Positions 6,803-16,537 of a DNA stretch of 30,005 nt are shown piece after piece. A model generated the notes under the pieces. It was not told the origin of the DNA. It saw only the letters and a program-made list of their open reading frames with translations, and did no database searches. The stretch covers positions 1 through 30,005 of the forward strand of contig JANMXL010000061.1 in the NCBI GenBank assembly GCA_031380885.1, given 5' to 3'. This DNA comes from PBB1 sp031380885 (GTDB taxonomy: Bacteria; Pseudomonadota; Gammaproteobacteria; Burkholderiales; Burkholderiaceae_C). A program made the translations under genes and the position numbers. Position 1 is the stretch's first letter; the number at the start of each line of letters is the position of its first letter.

Positions 6803-9322
6803 TTGAAGAACACGACGCAGCAACTCGGGCGATTCGCTCTGACCAGTGTGGCCCTCGCTGCGCTTTCGTTGGGGCCGGCTGATTCCTGGGCGCTGGGGTT
6901 GGGCCGGCTCGCGGTGCAGTCCGCCTTGGGCGAGACGCTGAGGGCGGAGATCGATGTCACCAGCCTGACGCCCGAAGAGGCGGGCAATCTGAAAATCCGC
7001 ATTGCGCCGCCCGAGTCCTATCGCTCGCTGGGCGTTGACTACAACAGCGTGCTGCCCACCACCCAGGCCGCGCTGCTCAAGCGCGCCGATGGCCGCCCCT
7101 TCCTGCGGCTGACCAGCGATCGCGTGGTGCAGGAGCCGTTCGTCGATGTGATCCTCGAACTGTCGTGGTCCACCGGTCGGCTGGTGCGCGAATACACCTT
7201 GCTGTTCGACCCGCCAGTGGCCCAGGCACCCGCGGCGCCGCCAGCGCCTGCGGTGGCCACGGCACCCGTGTTCTCGGCGCCTGTGGCTGCAGCACCTGCA
7301 GCCCCACGCCCACAGCGCCCTGCGCCGGCGCCAATCCCTGCACCAGCACCGACACCCGCTGCCGAACGCGTTGCCAAGGCGCCGCCACCTCCGTCGCCCA
7401 CGGCAACTGCCGGTGGCTCTGCGGGTGACACCTACCTGGTTCGTCCTGGCGACACGCTGACGCGCATCGCCTCACGCACCCGACAAGGCACGGTGTCGCT
7501 CGACCAGACGCTGGTGTCGCTGTACCGGGGCAACCCGCAGGCGTTCGTCGGCGACAACATGAACCGCCTCAAGGCGGGCGCGCTTTTGAAGGTGCCGACG
7601 GCTGAGACTGCGGCTGCGGTCGACTCGTCAGAAGCTCGCCAGGTGATCCAGGCGCAAAGCGCTGATTTCGGCAGCTTCCGCCAGCGACTCGCCGGTGCCG
7701 TGCCAGCCGCTGCCGCCGAAACCTCGACCCGCAAGGATGCGGGCACGGTGCGCGCCGAGATCGACGATCGCAAGGACACCGCTGCAGCCACGCCGGACAA
7801 GCTGACGCTCAGCAAGGGCGCGTCCGCGGCCAAGCCGGGCGCCTCGGAAGTCAAGCTGTCGAAGGAAAAGGAAAAACAGGACGCGGCCGTGCGAGTGGCC
7901 GAGTTGTCGAAGAGCGTCGAAGAGCTGAAGAAGCTGTCGGGTGCGGCCAACGTGGCGGCGGTGCCTGCCCCGCCGCCTGTCGCTCCTGTGGCGCCTGCAC
8001 CGGCCCCACTGTCTGTGCCTGAGGTGCCGGTGGCGGCAGCGGCAGCGCCTGCCCCTGCGCCTGTGGCCTCCAGCCCCGCTGATGCGCCGCCTGCACCCGC
8101 GGCGAGTGCGTCTGCCGCGCCGGTGGCGCCACCCACGCCCGTCGTCGCACCCAAGCCCGCCACCGAGTCGGCGCCCGCCGACGAGCCCGGCTTCTTCGAT
8201 TCCCTGCTTGAGATCAACCCGCTTTATCTTGCCGGTGGCGCCGGGGTGGTGCTGGCCTTGCTGGGCTTCGGTGTCTACCGTGCACGGCGTGCCAAGCTTG
8301 ACACCGGGGAGACCTCCTTCCTCGAAAGCCGTCTGCAGCCGGATTCGTTCTTCGGTTCCAGCGGCGGCCAGCGCATCGACACCCGTGAGGCGGCGGCCGG
8401 CGCCCCATCGTCGATGAGCTATTCGCTGAGCCAGCTCGATGCGATTGGTGATGTCGATCCGGTGGCCGAAGCCGACGTCTACCTGGCCTACGGCCGCGAC
8501 CTGCAGGCCGAGGAAATCCTCAAGGAAGCGATGCGCAGCAGCCCGGAGCGGCTGGCCATCCGCACCAAGCTGCTCGAGGTCTATGCCAAGCGGCGCGATA
8601 CCAAAGGCTTTGAGTTGTTGGCCACGCAGCTGTTCTCGTTGACCAGCGGCAAGGGCGAGGATTGGCAGAAGGCCCAGGAACTGGGTCTGCAGATCGACCC
8701 GGACAACACGCTGTACCAGCCGGGTGGACTGCCCGAGGCGGCGGCCGCCCCGGCGGATCCGGCGGTCGCCATGGCTGAACTGCTGGGCCCCAGCACGTTG
8801 CCGCAATCGGTGTCACCGACCTCGTCCAGCTTCGGCGACGCCTTGTCCGAAGAGACGGCTCCGCTGACCACGAAGCCGGTGGCAGATATCGACTTCGACC
8901 TGGATCTGAGCGCAGAGGACACCGCGGTGCTGAGCCCGGCGACCCAGTCACCGTCGCTCGAATCGTTCGACTTCGATGCCGCTCCGACGCCGGCCTCGGC
9001 ACAGGCCTACTTCCCCTCATCCGCGCCGTCACCCGCGGGCAGCAGCCCTGGGGCGAAAGCGCCGCTCGATTTCGACATGTCGAGCATCTCGCTCGATCTC
9101 GACGCACCAGCCGGCAGCGTCGACAGCATGCCGGGCGAGCTGATGGATGACGAGGCCGACGACGACCACACCGATCCACTGGCCCGCAAGCTCGAACTGG
9201 CCGAGGAGTTCCGCCAGATCGGCGACGCCGAAGGGGCACGCGACCTGCTGCAGGAAGTCGCGGCGAAGGCCGAAGGTGCGCTGAAGGTGAAGGCGCAGAA
9301 CATGCTGAACGACCTCGGTTGA
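6803..9322 (+). CDS. fimV: FimV-family peptidoglycan-binding polar hub protein
   Basis: FimV proteins are inner-membrane, LysM-bearing hubs that organise the cell pole, type IV pili and twitching. In order: signal peptide (residues 1-30, cut after DSWA), the conserved N-terminal domain LGLGRLAVQSALGETLRAEI, an Ala/Pro-rich linker, a LysM domain (about 208-268), a short charged coiled-coil stretch (about 350-376), a second Ala/Pro-rich linker, one transmembrane helix (about 472-495), a TPR-like acidic cytoplasmic region (from about 550), and the FimV C-terminal domain (about 787-839, LARKLELAEEFRQIGD...AQNMLNDLG). The frame is open from 6737, but TTG at 6803 has GGGAG five bases upstream and starts a textbook signal peptide (MKNTTQQLGRFALTS), so it is chosen. 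The protein is 839 residues. The 227-bp upstream gap is AT-richer near 6680-6725 and may hold the promoter. A role in pili is family inference. Confidence 0.9.
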   Translation: MKNTTQQLGRFALTSVALAALSLGPADSWALGLGRLAVQSALGETLRAEIDVTSLTPEEAGNLKIRIAPPESYRSLGVDYNSVLPTTQAALLKRADGRPFLRLTSDRVVQEPFVDVILELSWSTGRLVREYTLLFDPPVAQAPAAPPAPAVATAPVFSAPVAAAPAAPRPQRPAPAPIPAPAPTPAAERVAKAPPPPSPTATAGGSAGDTYLVRPGDTLTRIASRTRQGTVSLDQTLVSLYRGNPQAFVGDNMNRLKAGALLKVPTAETAAAVDSSEARQVIQAQSADFGSFRQRLAGAVPAAAAETSTRKDAGTVRAEIDDRKDTAAATPDKLTLSKGASAAKPGASEVKLSKEKEKQDAAVRVAELSKSVEELKKLSGAANVAAVPAPPPVAPVAPAPAPLSVPEVPVAAAAAPAPAPVASSPADAPPAPAASASAAPVAPPTPVVAPKPATESAPADEPGFFDSLLEINPLYLAGGAGVVLALLGFGVYRARRAKLDTGETSFLESRLQPDSFFGSSGGQRIDTREAAAGAPSSMSYSLSQLDAIGDVDPVAEADVYLAYGRDLQAEEILKEAMRSSPERLAIRTKLLEVYAKRRDTKGFELLATQLFSLTSGKGEDWQKAQELGLQIDPDNTLYQPGGLPEAAAAPADPAVAMAELLGPSTLPQSVSPTSSSFGDALSEETAPLTTKPVADIDFDLDLSAEDTAVLSPATQSPSLESFDFDAAPTPASAQAYFPSSAPSPAGSSPGAKAPLDFDMSSISLDLDAPAGSVDSMPGELMDDEADDDHTDPLARKLELAEEFRQIGDAEGARDLLQEVAAKAEGALKVKAQNMLNDLG

Positions 9323-9371
9323 TCAAGCGGGCGACGCAGGGCCTGCGGGTGCCTGATCGCCCCGCGCTGCG

Positions 9372-10157
9372 ATGACCCGGCTCGCACTTGGCGTCGCCTA
9401 CCGCGGCAGCGCTTATTGCGGCTGGCAGCGCCAGGCGCATGACGACACGGTGCAGGCTCGCGTCGAAAAAGCGCTGTCGCAATTCGCCGCTGTGCCGGTC
9501 ACCGTTACCTGTGCCGGCCGCACCGACACCGGGGTGCACGCGATCAACCAGGTGATCCACATCGACGCCCCGGTCGAACGGGAAGAAGCGTCCTGGGTGC
9601 GCGGCACCAACCGCTATCTGCCGACCGACGTGGCGATCCAGTGGTGCCAGCCGGTCGACGACAGCTTCCACGCGCGCTTCGGCGCCATCGGTCGCCGCTA
9701 CAGCTACCTGCTGCTGGAGTCACCGGTGCGACCATCGCTCGAAACCGGGCGGGTCGGCTGGACGTTTCGCGCGCTCGATGGCGATGCAATGCGGCAGGCG
9801 GCGCAGGCATTGCTGGGTGACCATGACTTCTCCGCCTTCCGCTCATCGCAATGCCAGGCCGCCTCGCCCGTCAAGCAGATGCGCGCGATCGACATCAGCC
9901 GCCGCGGCGCCTACTGGCGCATCGATTTCCATGCCAGTGCCTTCCTCCACCACATGGTGCGCAACATCGTCGGCTGCCTGGTGGCGGTCGGCAACGGCAG
10001 CCGCCCAGCCACGTGGATGAGCGAGGTGCTGGCCGCGCGCGACCGCAACCAGGCCGCACCGACCTTCTCGCCGGACGGCCTGTATTTCGTCGGCCCGGAG
10101 TACGAGGCGAAGTACGCCATTCCCACCCGGCCGCCCTCCGCCGATTGGTTGCCCTGA
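9372..10157 (+). CDS. truA: tRNA pseudouridine(38-40) synthase
   Basis: TruA isomerises uridines 38-40 in the anticodon arm of many tRNAs to pseudouridine. The 261-residue protein carries the catalytic aspartate Asp52 in GRTDTGVHA, the N-terminal LALGVAYRGSAYCGWQ, and family segments FHARFGAIGRRYSYLL and FLHHMVRNIVG. The ATG gives the standard N terminus, although no strong ribosome binding site is present. It lies 49 bp after fimV and 10 bp before trpF; the fimV-truA-trpF order is common in beta- and gammaproteobacteria, and co-transcription is likely. Confidence 0.96.
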   Translation: MTRLALGVAYRGSAYCGWQRQAHDDTVQARVEKALSQFAAVPVTVTCAGRTDTGVHAINQVIHIDAPVEREEASWVRGTNRYLPTDVAIQWCQPVDDSFHARFGAIGRRYSYLLLESPVRPSLETGRVGWTFRALDGDAMRQAAQALLGDHDFSAFRSSQCQAASPVKQMRAIDISRRGAYWRIDFHASAFLHHMVRNIVGCLVAVGNGSRPATWMSEVLAARDRNQAAPTFSPDGLYFVGPEYEAKYAIPTRPPSADWLP

Positions 10158-10167
10158 CACTAACGGC

Positions 10168-10815
10168 ATGAACAGCCGCACCCGCATCAAGATCTGTGGC
10201 CTGACCCGTGAACAGGACGTCGATGCTGCCGTCGAGGCCGGTGCCGACGCGATCGGCTTCGTGCTCTACGACCAGAGCCCGCGCCATGTCGACGTGATGC
10301 GCGCTGCCGAGCTGGCTCGCCGTCTGCCGGCCTTCGTGACGCCGGTCGGACTGGTCGTCAACGCCGACACCGGCCTGATCGCGCAGGCCACCGACGCGAT
10401 GCCCACGCTGCTGTTGCAGTTTCACGGCGACGAAACACCGGCCGACTGCCAGGCGCCGGGTCGGCCCTACCTGCGGGCGGCGCGGATGGCGTCCGGGTTC
10501 GATTTGTTAAAATTTGCAGCTGCCCACCCGGACGCACAAGCCGTCCTGCTCGACGCCCATGTCGATGGCTACGGTGGCGCTGGAAAGGTCTTCGATTGGT
10601 CGCTCATTCCGCCAGACGTGCCCCGTCCTCTCGTTTTGTCTGGTGGGTTGCATGCCGAAAATGTGATCGAAGGAATTCTTCGCGTGCGGCCCTGGGCCGT
10701 TGATGTCAGCTCCGGCGTGGAGCTTGCCAAAGGCGTCAAGGACGCCGCGGCCATGCGCCGGTTCTGCGAGCAGGTGCGAGAGGCCGACGCCCGCATCGCC
10801 GCGAATGCAACCTGA
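10168..10815 (+). CDS. trpF: Phosphoribosylanthranilate isomerase
   Basis: TrpF converts N-(5-phosphoribosyl)anthranilate to CdRP in tryptophan synthesis, an Amadori rearrangement in a TIM barrel. The 215-residue protein shows the KICGLT motif with catalytic Cys10, the LQFHGDE strand, the LLDAHVDGYGGAGKVFDW segment with the catalytic aspartate, and the phosphate-binding LSGGL and VDVSSGVE loops. It begins the trpFBA-accD-folC run. Part of its middle (10501-10517) is unusually AT-rich for this genome and includes a TTA leucine codon; see the promoter candidate there. Confidence 0.96.
   Translation: MNSRTRIKICGLTREQDVDAAVEAGADAIGFVLYDQSPRHVDVMRAAELARRLPAFVTPVGLVVNADTGLIAQATDAMPTLLLQFHGDETPADCQAPGRPYLRAARMASGFDLLKFAAAHPDAQAVLLDAHVDGYGGAGKVFDWSLIPPDVPRPLVLSGGLHAENVIEGILRVRPWAVDVSSGVELAKGVKDAAAMRRFCEQVREADARIAANAT
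10508..10513 (+). promoter_or_regulatory. Candidate internal promoter in trpF
   Basis: TAAAAT lies in an AT-rich island (10501-10517, GATTTGTTAAAATTTGC) inside trpF, about 315 bp before trpB. It would be a good minus 10 element, but the sequence 17 bp upstream (GATGGC) is a poor minus 35. The codons here (TTG TTA AAA TTT) differ from surrounding usage. It could supply extra transcription for trpB-trpA-accD-folC. Only the sequence pattern supports it. Confidence 0.3.
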
Positions 10816-10827
10816 AGAGTGACCACG

Positions 10828-12126
10828 ATGCTTGCCACCCCGTTCGACTACCACCAGCCCGATGCCACCGGGCACTTCGGCCCCTATGGCGGCACCTTCG
10901 TCGCCGAAACGCTGATCCACGCGCTCGACGAGCTGAAAGAGGCCTACGCCGTGGCGCAGGCCGATCCGGCCTTCATGGCCGAGTTCCGCAGCGAGCTGGC
11001 GCATTTCGTCGGCCGGCCGAGCCCGATCTACCACGCTGCGCGCATCAGCCGTGAACTGGGCGGCGCGCAGATCTACCTGAAGCGCGAAGACCTGAACCAC
11101 ACCGGCGCGCACAAAATCAACAACACCATCGGCCAGGCGATGCTCGCGCGGCGCATGGGCAAGCCGCGGGTGATCGCCGAAACCGGCGCTGGCCAGCACG
11201 GCGTGGCCACCGCCACCATCTGCGCGCGCTACGGCCTCGAATGCGTGGTCTACATGGGCAGCGCCGACGTTCTTCGCCAATCACCCAATGTCTACCGGAT
11301 GAACCTGCTGGGCGCCACCGTGGTGCCGGTCGAATCGGGCAGCAAGACGCTGAAGGATGCGCTGAACGAAGCGCTGCGTGATTGGGTCACCAACGTCGAA
11401 AACACCTTCTACATCATCGGTACCGTGGCCGGCCCGCACCCGTACCCGATGATGGTGCGCAACTTCCAACGCGTCATTGGCGATGAGTGCCTGGTACAGA
11501 TGCCCGAGATGATCGGCGGCCAGCCTGATGCGGTGATCGCCTGCGTCGGCGGCGGCAGCAACGCGATGGGCATCTTCTATCCCTACATCGCGCACACCGG
11601 CACGCGGCTGATTGGTGTCGAGGCGGCGGGCCTGGGCATCGAGACCGGTCGCCACGCGGCCTCGCTGTCGGCCGGCTCGCCCGGCGTGCTGCACGGCAAC
11701 CGCACCTATCTGCTGCAGGACGCCAACGGCCAGATCATCGAGACGCATTCGGTGTCGGCCGGCCTCGACTACCCCGGCGTCGGCCCGGAGCATGCCTACC
11801 TGAAGGACATCGGCCGCGCCGAGTACGTCGGCATCACCGACGACGAGGCGATGGCGGCCTTCCATGTGCTGTGCCGCACCGAGGGCATCATCCCGGCGCT
11901 CGAATCCAGCCATGCGCTGGCCTATGCGATGAAGATGGCGCCTGCGATGCGAAAAGACCAGAGCCTGCTGGTGAACCTGTCCGGCCGCGGTGACAAGGAC
12001 ATCGGCACGGTGGCCGACCTGTCGGGCGCGAACTTCTATTGCCGGCCCTCGTGTCGCGGTGAAACCGTGAAGAGTGGCGCCACGCCAGTCAAGGGCCCGG
12101 AAACCACGAAAGCCAAAGCACCGTGA
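10828..12126 (+). CDS. trpB: Tryptophan synthase, beta chain
   Basis: TrpB is the PLP-dependent subunit that joins indole with serine to form tryptophan. The PLP lysine is Lys96 in HTGAHKINNT, the phosphate-binding loop is CVGGGSNAMG, and the segment LKREDLNHTGAHK is intact. The frame is open from a GTG at 10819, but the ATG at 10828 has GAAGAG at a good distance and is preferred, giving 432 residues. That is about 30 longer than E. coli TrpB. The extra length is mainly a C-terminal tail after the conserved LSGRGDKDI region (SCRGETVKSGATPVKGPE and a basic end). It starts 12 bp after trpF and ends 10 bp before trpA. Confidence 0.97.
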   Translation: MLATPFDYHQPDATGHFGPYGGTFVAETLIHALDELKEAYAVAQADPAFMAEFRSELAHFVGRPSPIYHAARISRELGGAQIYLKREDLNHTGAHKINNTIGQAMLARRMGKPRVIAETGAGQHGVATATICARYGLECVVYMGSADVLRQSPNVYRMNLLGATVVPVESGSKTLKDALNEALRDWVTNVENTFYIIGTVAGPHPYPMMVRNFQRVIGDECLVQMPEMIGGQPDAVIACVGGGSNAMGIFYPYIAHTGTRLIGVEAAGLGIETGRHAASLSAGSPGVLHGNRTYLLQDANGQIIETHSVSAGLDYPGVGPEHAYLKDIGRAEYVGITDDEAMAAFHVLCRTEGIIPALESSHALAYAMKMAPAMRKDQSLLVNLSGRGDKDIGTVADLSGANFYCRPSCRGETVKSGATPVKGPETTKAKAP

Positions 12127-12136
12127 AAGCCCAGAG

Positions 12137-12948
12137 ATGAGCCGCATCGCCGCCACCTTCGAGGCACTGCAGCGCGATCGGCGCAAGGCCCTGATCCCGT
12201 TCATCCACGCGGGTGACCCGCACGCCGAGAGCACGGTGGACATCCTGTGCGCGATGGCCGACGCCGGTGCCGACGTCATCGAGCTCGGTGTGCCGTTTTC
12301 TGACCCGATGGCCGACGGTCCGGTGATTCAAAAGGCCGCCGAGCGCGCGCTGGCCAAAGGCATCGGCATGCCGCAGGTGTTGGATTACGTGCGGCGCTTC
12401 CGCGAACGAAACAGCACCACGCCGGTCGTGCTGATGGGTTATGCGAACCCGGTCGAGCGCTATGGTGTTGACCGCTTCGTCGCCGATGCGAAGGCCGCTG
12501 GCGTCGATGGCGTGCTGGTCGTTGACTACCCGCCCGAAGAGTGCGAATCGTTCGCCCGAACCTTGCACGGTCATCAGATGGATCCGATCTTTCTGCTGGC
12601 ACCGACCTCGACCGAAAACCGAATGAAAGAAGTCGGCCGCATCGCCAGTGGCTACGTGTACTACGTGTCGCTGAAGGGCGTGACCGGCGCCGGCCACCTC
12701 GACATCGGCGCGGTGGCCGCGATGCTGCCGCGCATTCGTAAGCATGTGCACGTGCCGGTAGGTGTGGGCTTTGGCATCCGCGATGCGGCAACCGCGAAGG
12801 CGGTGGCGGCGGTGTCCGACGCGGTGGTCATCGGCTCGGCGCTGGTGCAGTTGCTCGAACATGAGACACCCGAGAATGCGCCTGCTGCGGCGGGCCGCTT
12901 CATCGCCCGCATCCGAACGGCGCTCGACAGTCTGACGAAGGAACACGC

Positions 12949-12952
<4 letters not shown>
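12137..12952 (+). CDS. trpA: Tryptophan synthase, alpha chain
   Basis: TrpA splits indole-3-glycerol phosphate and channels indole to TrpB. The 271-residue protein has the catalytic pair Glu49 (IELGVPFSDP) and Asp60 (ADGPVIQ), the family segments VLVVDYPPEE and YVYYVSLKGVTG, and the phosphate loop GVGFGIRD. The frame is open from 12074 inside trpB, but the ATG at 12137, just after a CCAGAG stretch, gives the usual MSRIAATF start. Its stop overlaps the start of accD (ATGA), a sign of translational coupling. Confidence 0.97.
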
Positions 12953-13821
<869 letters not shown>

Positions 13822-13845
13822 GGCCGGGCCAACACCTCGACGCTG

Positions 13846-15174
13846 TTGTCACCGATTTTTCCGACGCTCCCCACCACGCTGGCCGGCTGGCTGGCCCGCT
13901 GTGAACAGCTGCACCCGAAGGAAATCGACATGGGCTTGCACCGTGTCGAGCAAGTGCGTGCGCGGCTCGGCCTGAGCTTCGATGTTCCAGTGATCGCGGT
14001 GGCCGGAACCAACGGCAAAGGCTCGACCTGCGCGATGCTCGAATCGATCGCGCTGCGCGCCGGGTACCGCGTCGGCCTGTACTCGAAGCCGCACCTGGTG
14101 CATTTCGCGGAGCGCTGCCGTGTCAACGGCGAGATGGCGACCGAGGCCGAACTGCTCGTGCATTTCGAGGCCGTCGAGCGCTCGCGCGGTGACATCGGGC
14201 TGACCTACTTCGAGTTCACGACGCTCGCGATCGCACGGCTGCTGTCGCAGACGCCGCTCGATCTGGTGATCCTCGAAGTGGGTCTCGGCGGCCGGCTTGA
14301 CGCGGTCAATGTGTTCGACGCCGACTGCGCGGTGATCACCAGCATCGACCTCGACCACATGGAGTACCTCGGCCCTGACCGCGAATCGATCGGGCGCGAG
14401 AAGGCCGGCATCATGCGTGCGGGCCGGCCAGTGGTCGTCAGCGACCCGGTACCGCCGCAAAGCGTCATCGACCACGCCCGTGAGCTGGGTGCCGACCTGC
14501 GCCGCTTCGGCATCGATTTCAACCATTCCGGCGATCCGCAGCAGTGGGCCTGGGCAGGCCGCCACAAGCGCTACAACGGCCTCGCGTACCCGGGCTTGCG
14601 CGGCGCCAACCAGTTGATCAATGCGTCGGGTGCGCTGGCGGCGTTCGAGGCACTCGGCGACCGGCTGCCGATCCCTGCGCAAGCGGTGCGCCAGGGCTTC
14701 GCGATGCTCGACTTGCCGGGCCGCTTCCAGATCGTGCCGGGCCAGCCGACGCTGGTGCTCGATGTCGCGCACAACCCGCACGCGGTCGCCGCGCTGGCGC
14801 AGAACCTGGATCGCATGGGTTTCCATCCGCGCACCCACGCGGTGTTCGGCGCGATGCACGACAAGGACCTGGCCGCGATCTTCCAGCGCATGGCGCCGCG
14901 GGTCGACTCGTGGTGCTTCACCGATCTGCCGACGGCGCGTGCGGCGACGGCCATGCAGCTGCAGACCTTGTTCGAAGCGCTGGCGCCGACCTTGAAGAAG
15001 CCCAGTGTGGAAGCGGTCGAAGTGTCGATGCACAGTGACCCGCAGACCGCGCTGCAGCACGCGCTGAAGCATGCCGACCCGGCCGATAGAATTGTGGTTT
15101 TCGGGTCGTTCCTCACCGTGGGTGGCGTCCTCCAACACGGCTTGCCCCGGCTGGGCAGCTCGCACAGCGTCTGA
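13846..15174 (+). CDS. folC: Bifunctional dihydrofolate synthase / folylpolyglutamate synthase
   Basis: FolC adds glutamate to dihydropteroate and to folates, an ATP-dependent Mur-ligase-type reaction. The P loop GTNGKGST is at residues 54-61, and the family segments LEVGLGGRLDAVN, DLDHMEYLG, EKAGIMR and VLDVAHNPHA are all present. The 442-residue frame begins at TTG with no strong ribosome binding site; the next in-frame ATG is 28 codons later and would remove the conserved TLAGWLARCEQLHPKEID region, so TTG (or a nearby CTG) is likely. It follows accD by 24 bp. A short AT-rich patch at 15086-15100 near the 3' end may hold a promoter for the next gene. Confidence 0.93.
   Translation: MSPIFPTLPTTLAGWLARCEQLHPKEIDMGLHRVEQVRARLGLSFDVPVIAVAGTNGKGSTCAMLESIALRAGYRVGLYSKPHLVHFAERCRVNGEMATEAELLVHFEAVERSRGDIGLTYFEFTTLAIARLLSQTPLDLVILEVGLGGRLDAVNVFDADCAVITSIDLDHMEYLGPDRESIGREKAGIMRAGRPVVVSDPVPPQSVIDHARELGADLRRFGIDFNHSGDPQQWAWAGRHKRYNGLAYPGLRGANQLINASGALAAFEALGDRLPIPAQAVRQGFAMLDLPGRFQIVPGQPTLVLDVAHNPHAVAALAQNLDRMGFHPRTHAVFGAMHDKDLAAIFQRMAPRVDSWCFTDLPTARAATAMQLQTLFEALAPTLKKPSVEAVEVSMHSDPQTALQHALKHADPADRIVVFGSFLTVGGVLQHGLPRLGSSHSV
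15087..15092 (+). promoter_or_regulatory. Candidate internal promoter near the end of folC
   Basis: TAGAAT followed by TGTGGTTTTC interrupts otherwise GC-rich coding sequence about 110 bp before the SPOR-domain gene and uses a rare AGA arginine codon. The minus 35 position (CTGAAG at 15064-15069) matches three of six consensus bases. This is a weak call based on base composition and position only. Confidence 0.22.
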
Positions 15175-15201
15175 CCGATTCTCGTACCGATTCCCCCACC
15201 G

Positions 15202-15897
15202 ATGGCACTGCCCGATTTCTTCAAGCGCCAACCCGCCGCCGATGCGGGTGGCAGCGCTGCACGACGGCCCGCGGGCTCGGTCGATGCAGTCGAGAAGGTG
15301 CGCACCCGCACCCGCCAGCGCTTGATCGGCGCGGTGGTTTTGCTGACCATCGGCGTGATTGGATTTCCGCTGTTGTTTGAATCGCAGCCGCGGCCGATTC
15401 CGTTGGACATCCCGATCGAGATCCCGAAGCCCGACGGCGCGCCGGCTCTGGTCCTGCCTGCACCTCGCGCCGATGCGGTGACGCCGGCAGCGCCCGAGCC
15501 TACCGTGGCCTCAGGCGTTGTGACCCCCGACGCGCCGGCCGAGCCGATGCCCGCCGTGGAGACGGCGGTGGCATCGGCCAAGATCGCTGCGGTGAAAACT
15601 CCCACCGTGGCCGAGCCGGTCGCCTCGGTCGCGTCATCGACCAAAGCCGCATCTGCCGCCGATGGTGGCGCTCGCTTCGTCGTGCAGGTGGGCGCCTTTT
15701 CCGACCCGGCGTCGGCGCGCGAGGTTCGCGTCAAGATGGAAAAGCTGGGCCTGAAGACCTACACCCAGGTGGCCGAGACCGCCGCCGGCAAGCGCATCCG
15801 GGTGCGGCTGGGGCCGTTCGCGACCCGCGCCGAGGCCGACAAGGCCCAAGCGCGGTCGAAAGAGGCGGGCATTGCAGCGGTGGTGCTGACGCTTTGA
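15202..15897 (+). CDS. SPOR-domain inner-membrane protein
   Basis: This 231-residue protein has a short cytoplasmic N terminus, one transmembrane helix (residues 41-59), an Ala/Pro/Val-rich periplasmic linker and a C-terminal SPOR domain (about 155-231, FVVQVGAFSDPASAREVRVKM to GIAAVVLTL). SPOR domains bind septal peptidoglycan stripped of stem peptides, so this is probably a cell-division or cell-wall protein with DedD-like architecture; E. coli DedD likewise lies between folC and cvpA. The start is the ATG 27 bp after folC, with a poor ribosome binding site. The dedD name is plausible from architecture and position but is not assigned. Confidence 0.9.
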   Translation: MALPDFFKRQPAADAGGSAARRPAGSVDAVEKVRTRTRQRLIGAVVLLTIGVIGFPLLFESQPRPIPLDIPIEIPKPDGAPALVLPAPRADAVTPAAPEPTVASGVVTPDAPAEPMPAVETAVASAKIAAVKTPTVAEPVASVASSTKAASAADGGARFVVQVGAFSDPASAREVRVKMEKLGLKTYTQVAETAAGKRIRVRLGPFATRAEADKAQARSKEAGIAAVVLTL

Positions 15898-15958
15898 GTT
15901 GTGCCGCGCCACAGCTGCGCGCATCGGCAGCCCCTGCCTGGCACGGTGACCAGGCAAG

Positions 15959-16459
15959 ATGACTGAACCCTGGAACGCTGCTGACCTCGCAATGTTGGCC
16001 GTGCTGCTGGTGTCGATGGCAGTGGGCGCCTGGCGCGGCCTGATCTTCGAGCTGATGTCGCTCTTGGGCTGGTTCGCCGCCTACCTGGCGGCGCAGTGGT
16101 TCAATGCGGCCGTCGCGCCGTACGTGCCGATCGGGGCACCTGGCTCGCCGCTGAACCATGCCGCAGCCTTTGCGCTGGCCTTCCTCGCTGCGCTGATCGC
16201 CTGGGGGCTGCTGGCCCGGCTGTTGAAAATGCTGATTCACGCCACACCGCTGAGTGCTGTCGATCGCCTGCTGGGGGCCGCTTTCGGTGCCTTGCGCGGC
16301 GGGGTGCTGCTGCTGGCCGTGGCGGCGGTGGTGACGCGCACGCCGTGGGTCGACACGCCGACCTGGCAGCAATCCACCGGTGCCGCATGGCTGAAAGTCG
16401 TGATCACCGGGCTGAAACCAGCTTTGCCGACCCGCATCGCCGATCAACTTCGGATCTGA
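15959..16459 (+). CDS. cvpA: CvpA family membrane protein
   Basis: The 166-residue protein has four hydrophobic segments (about residues 9-25, 29-49, 67-88 and 106-127) and the CvpA-family pattern GAWRGLIFELMSLLGWFAAY near the N terminus. Family members are inner-membrane proteins first noted as needed for colicin V production; their molecular function is unsettled. The position directly before purF is classical and supports the call. It starts 61 bp after the SPOR gene and ends 78 bp before purF. The cvpA-purF gap holds a perfect 6-bp hairpin (CCCCGA at 16471-16476, TCGGGG at 16480-16485) without a T tract. Confidence 0.9.
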   Translation: MTEPWNAADLAMLAVLLVSMAVGAWRGLIFELMSLLGWFAAYLAAQWFNAAVAPYVPIGAPGSPLNHAAAFALAFLAALIAWGLLARLLKMLIHATPLSAVDRLLGAAFGALRGGVLLLAVAAVVTRTPWVDTPTWQQSTGAAWLKVVITGLKPALPTRIADQLRI

Positions 16460-16537
16460 GGGCCCCCGACCCCCGACAATCGGGGCGCAGTCGATTCGGC
16501 CTCGGGCCGCAAAGCAGTTTGAACCGGGAGTGTTTTC

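Noticed and set aside
16471..16485. Hairpin before purF as a terminator or purine regulator site
   Set aside because: The stem is only 6 bp, has no T tract, and is not recognisable as a PurR-type operator or riboswitch.
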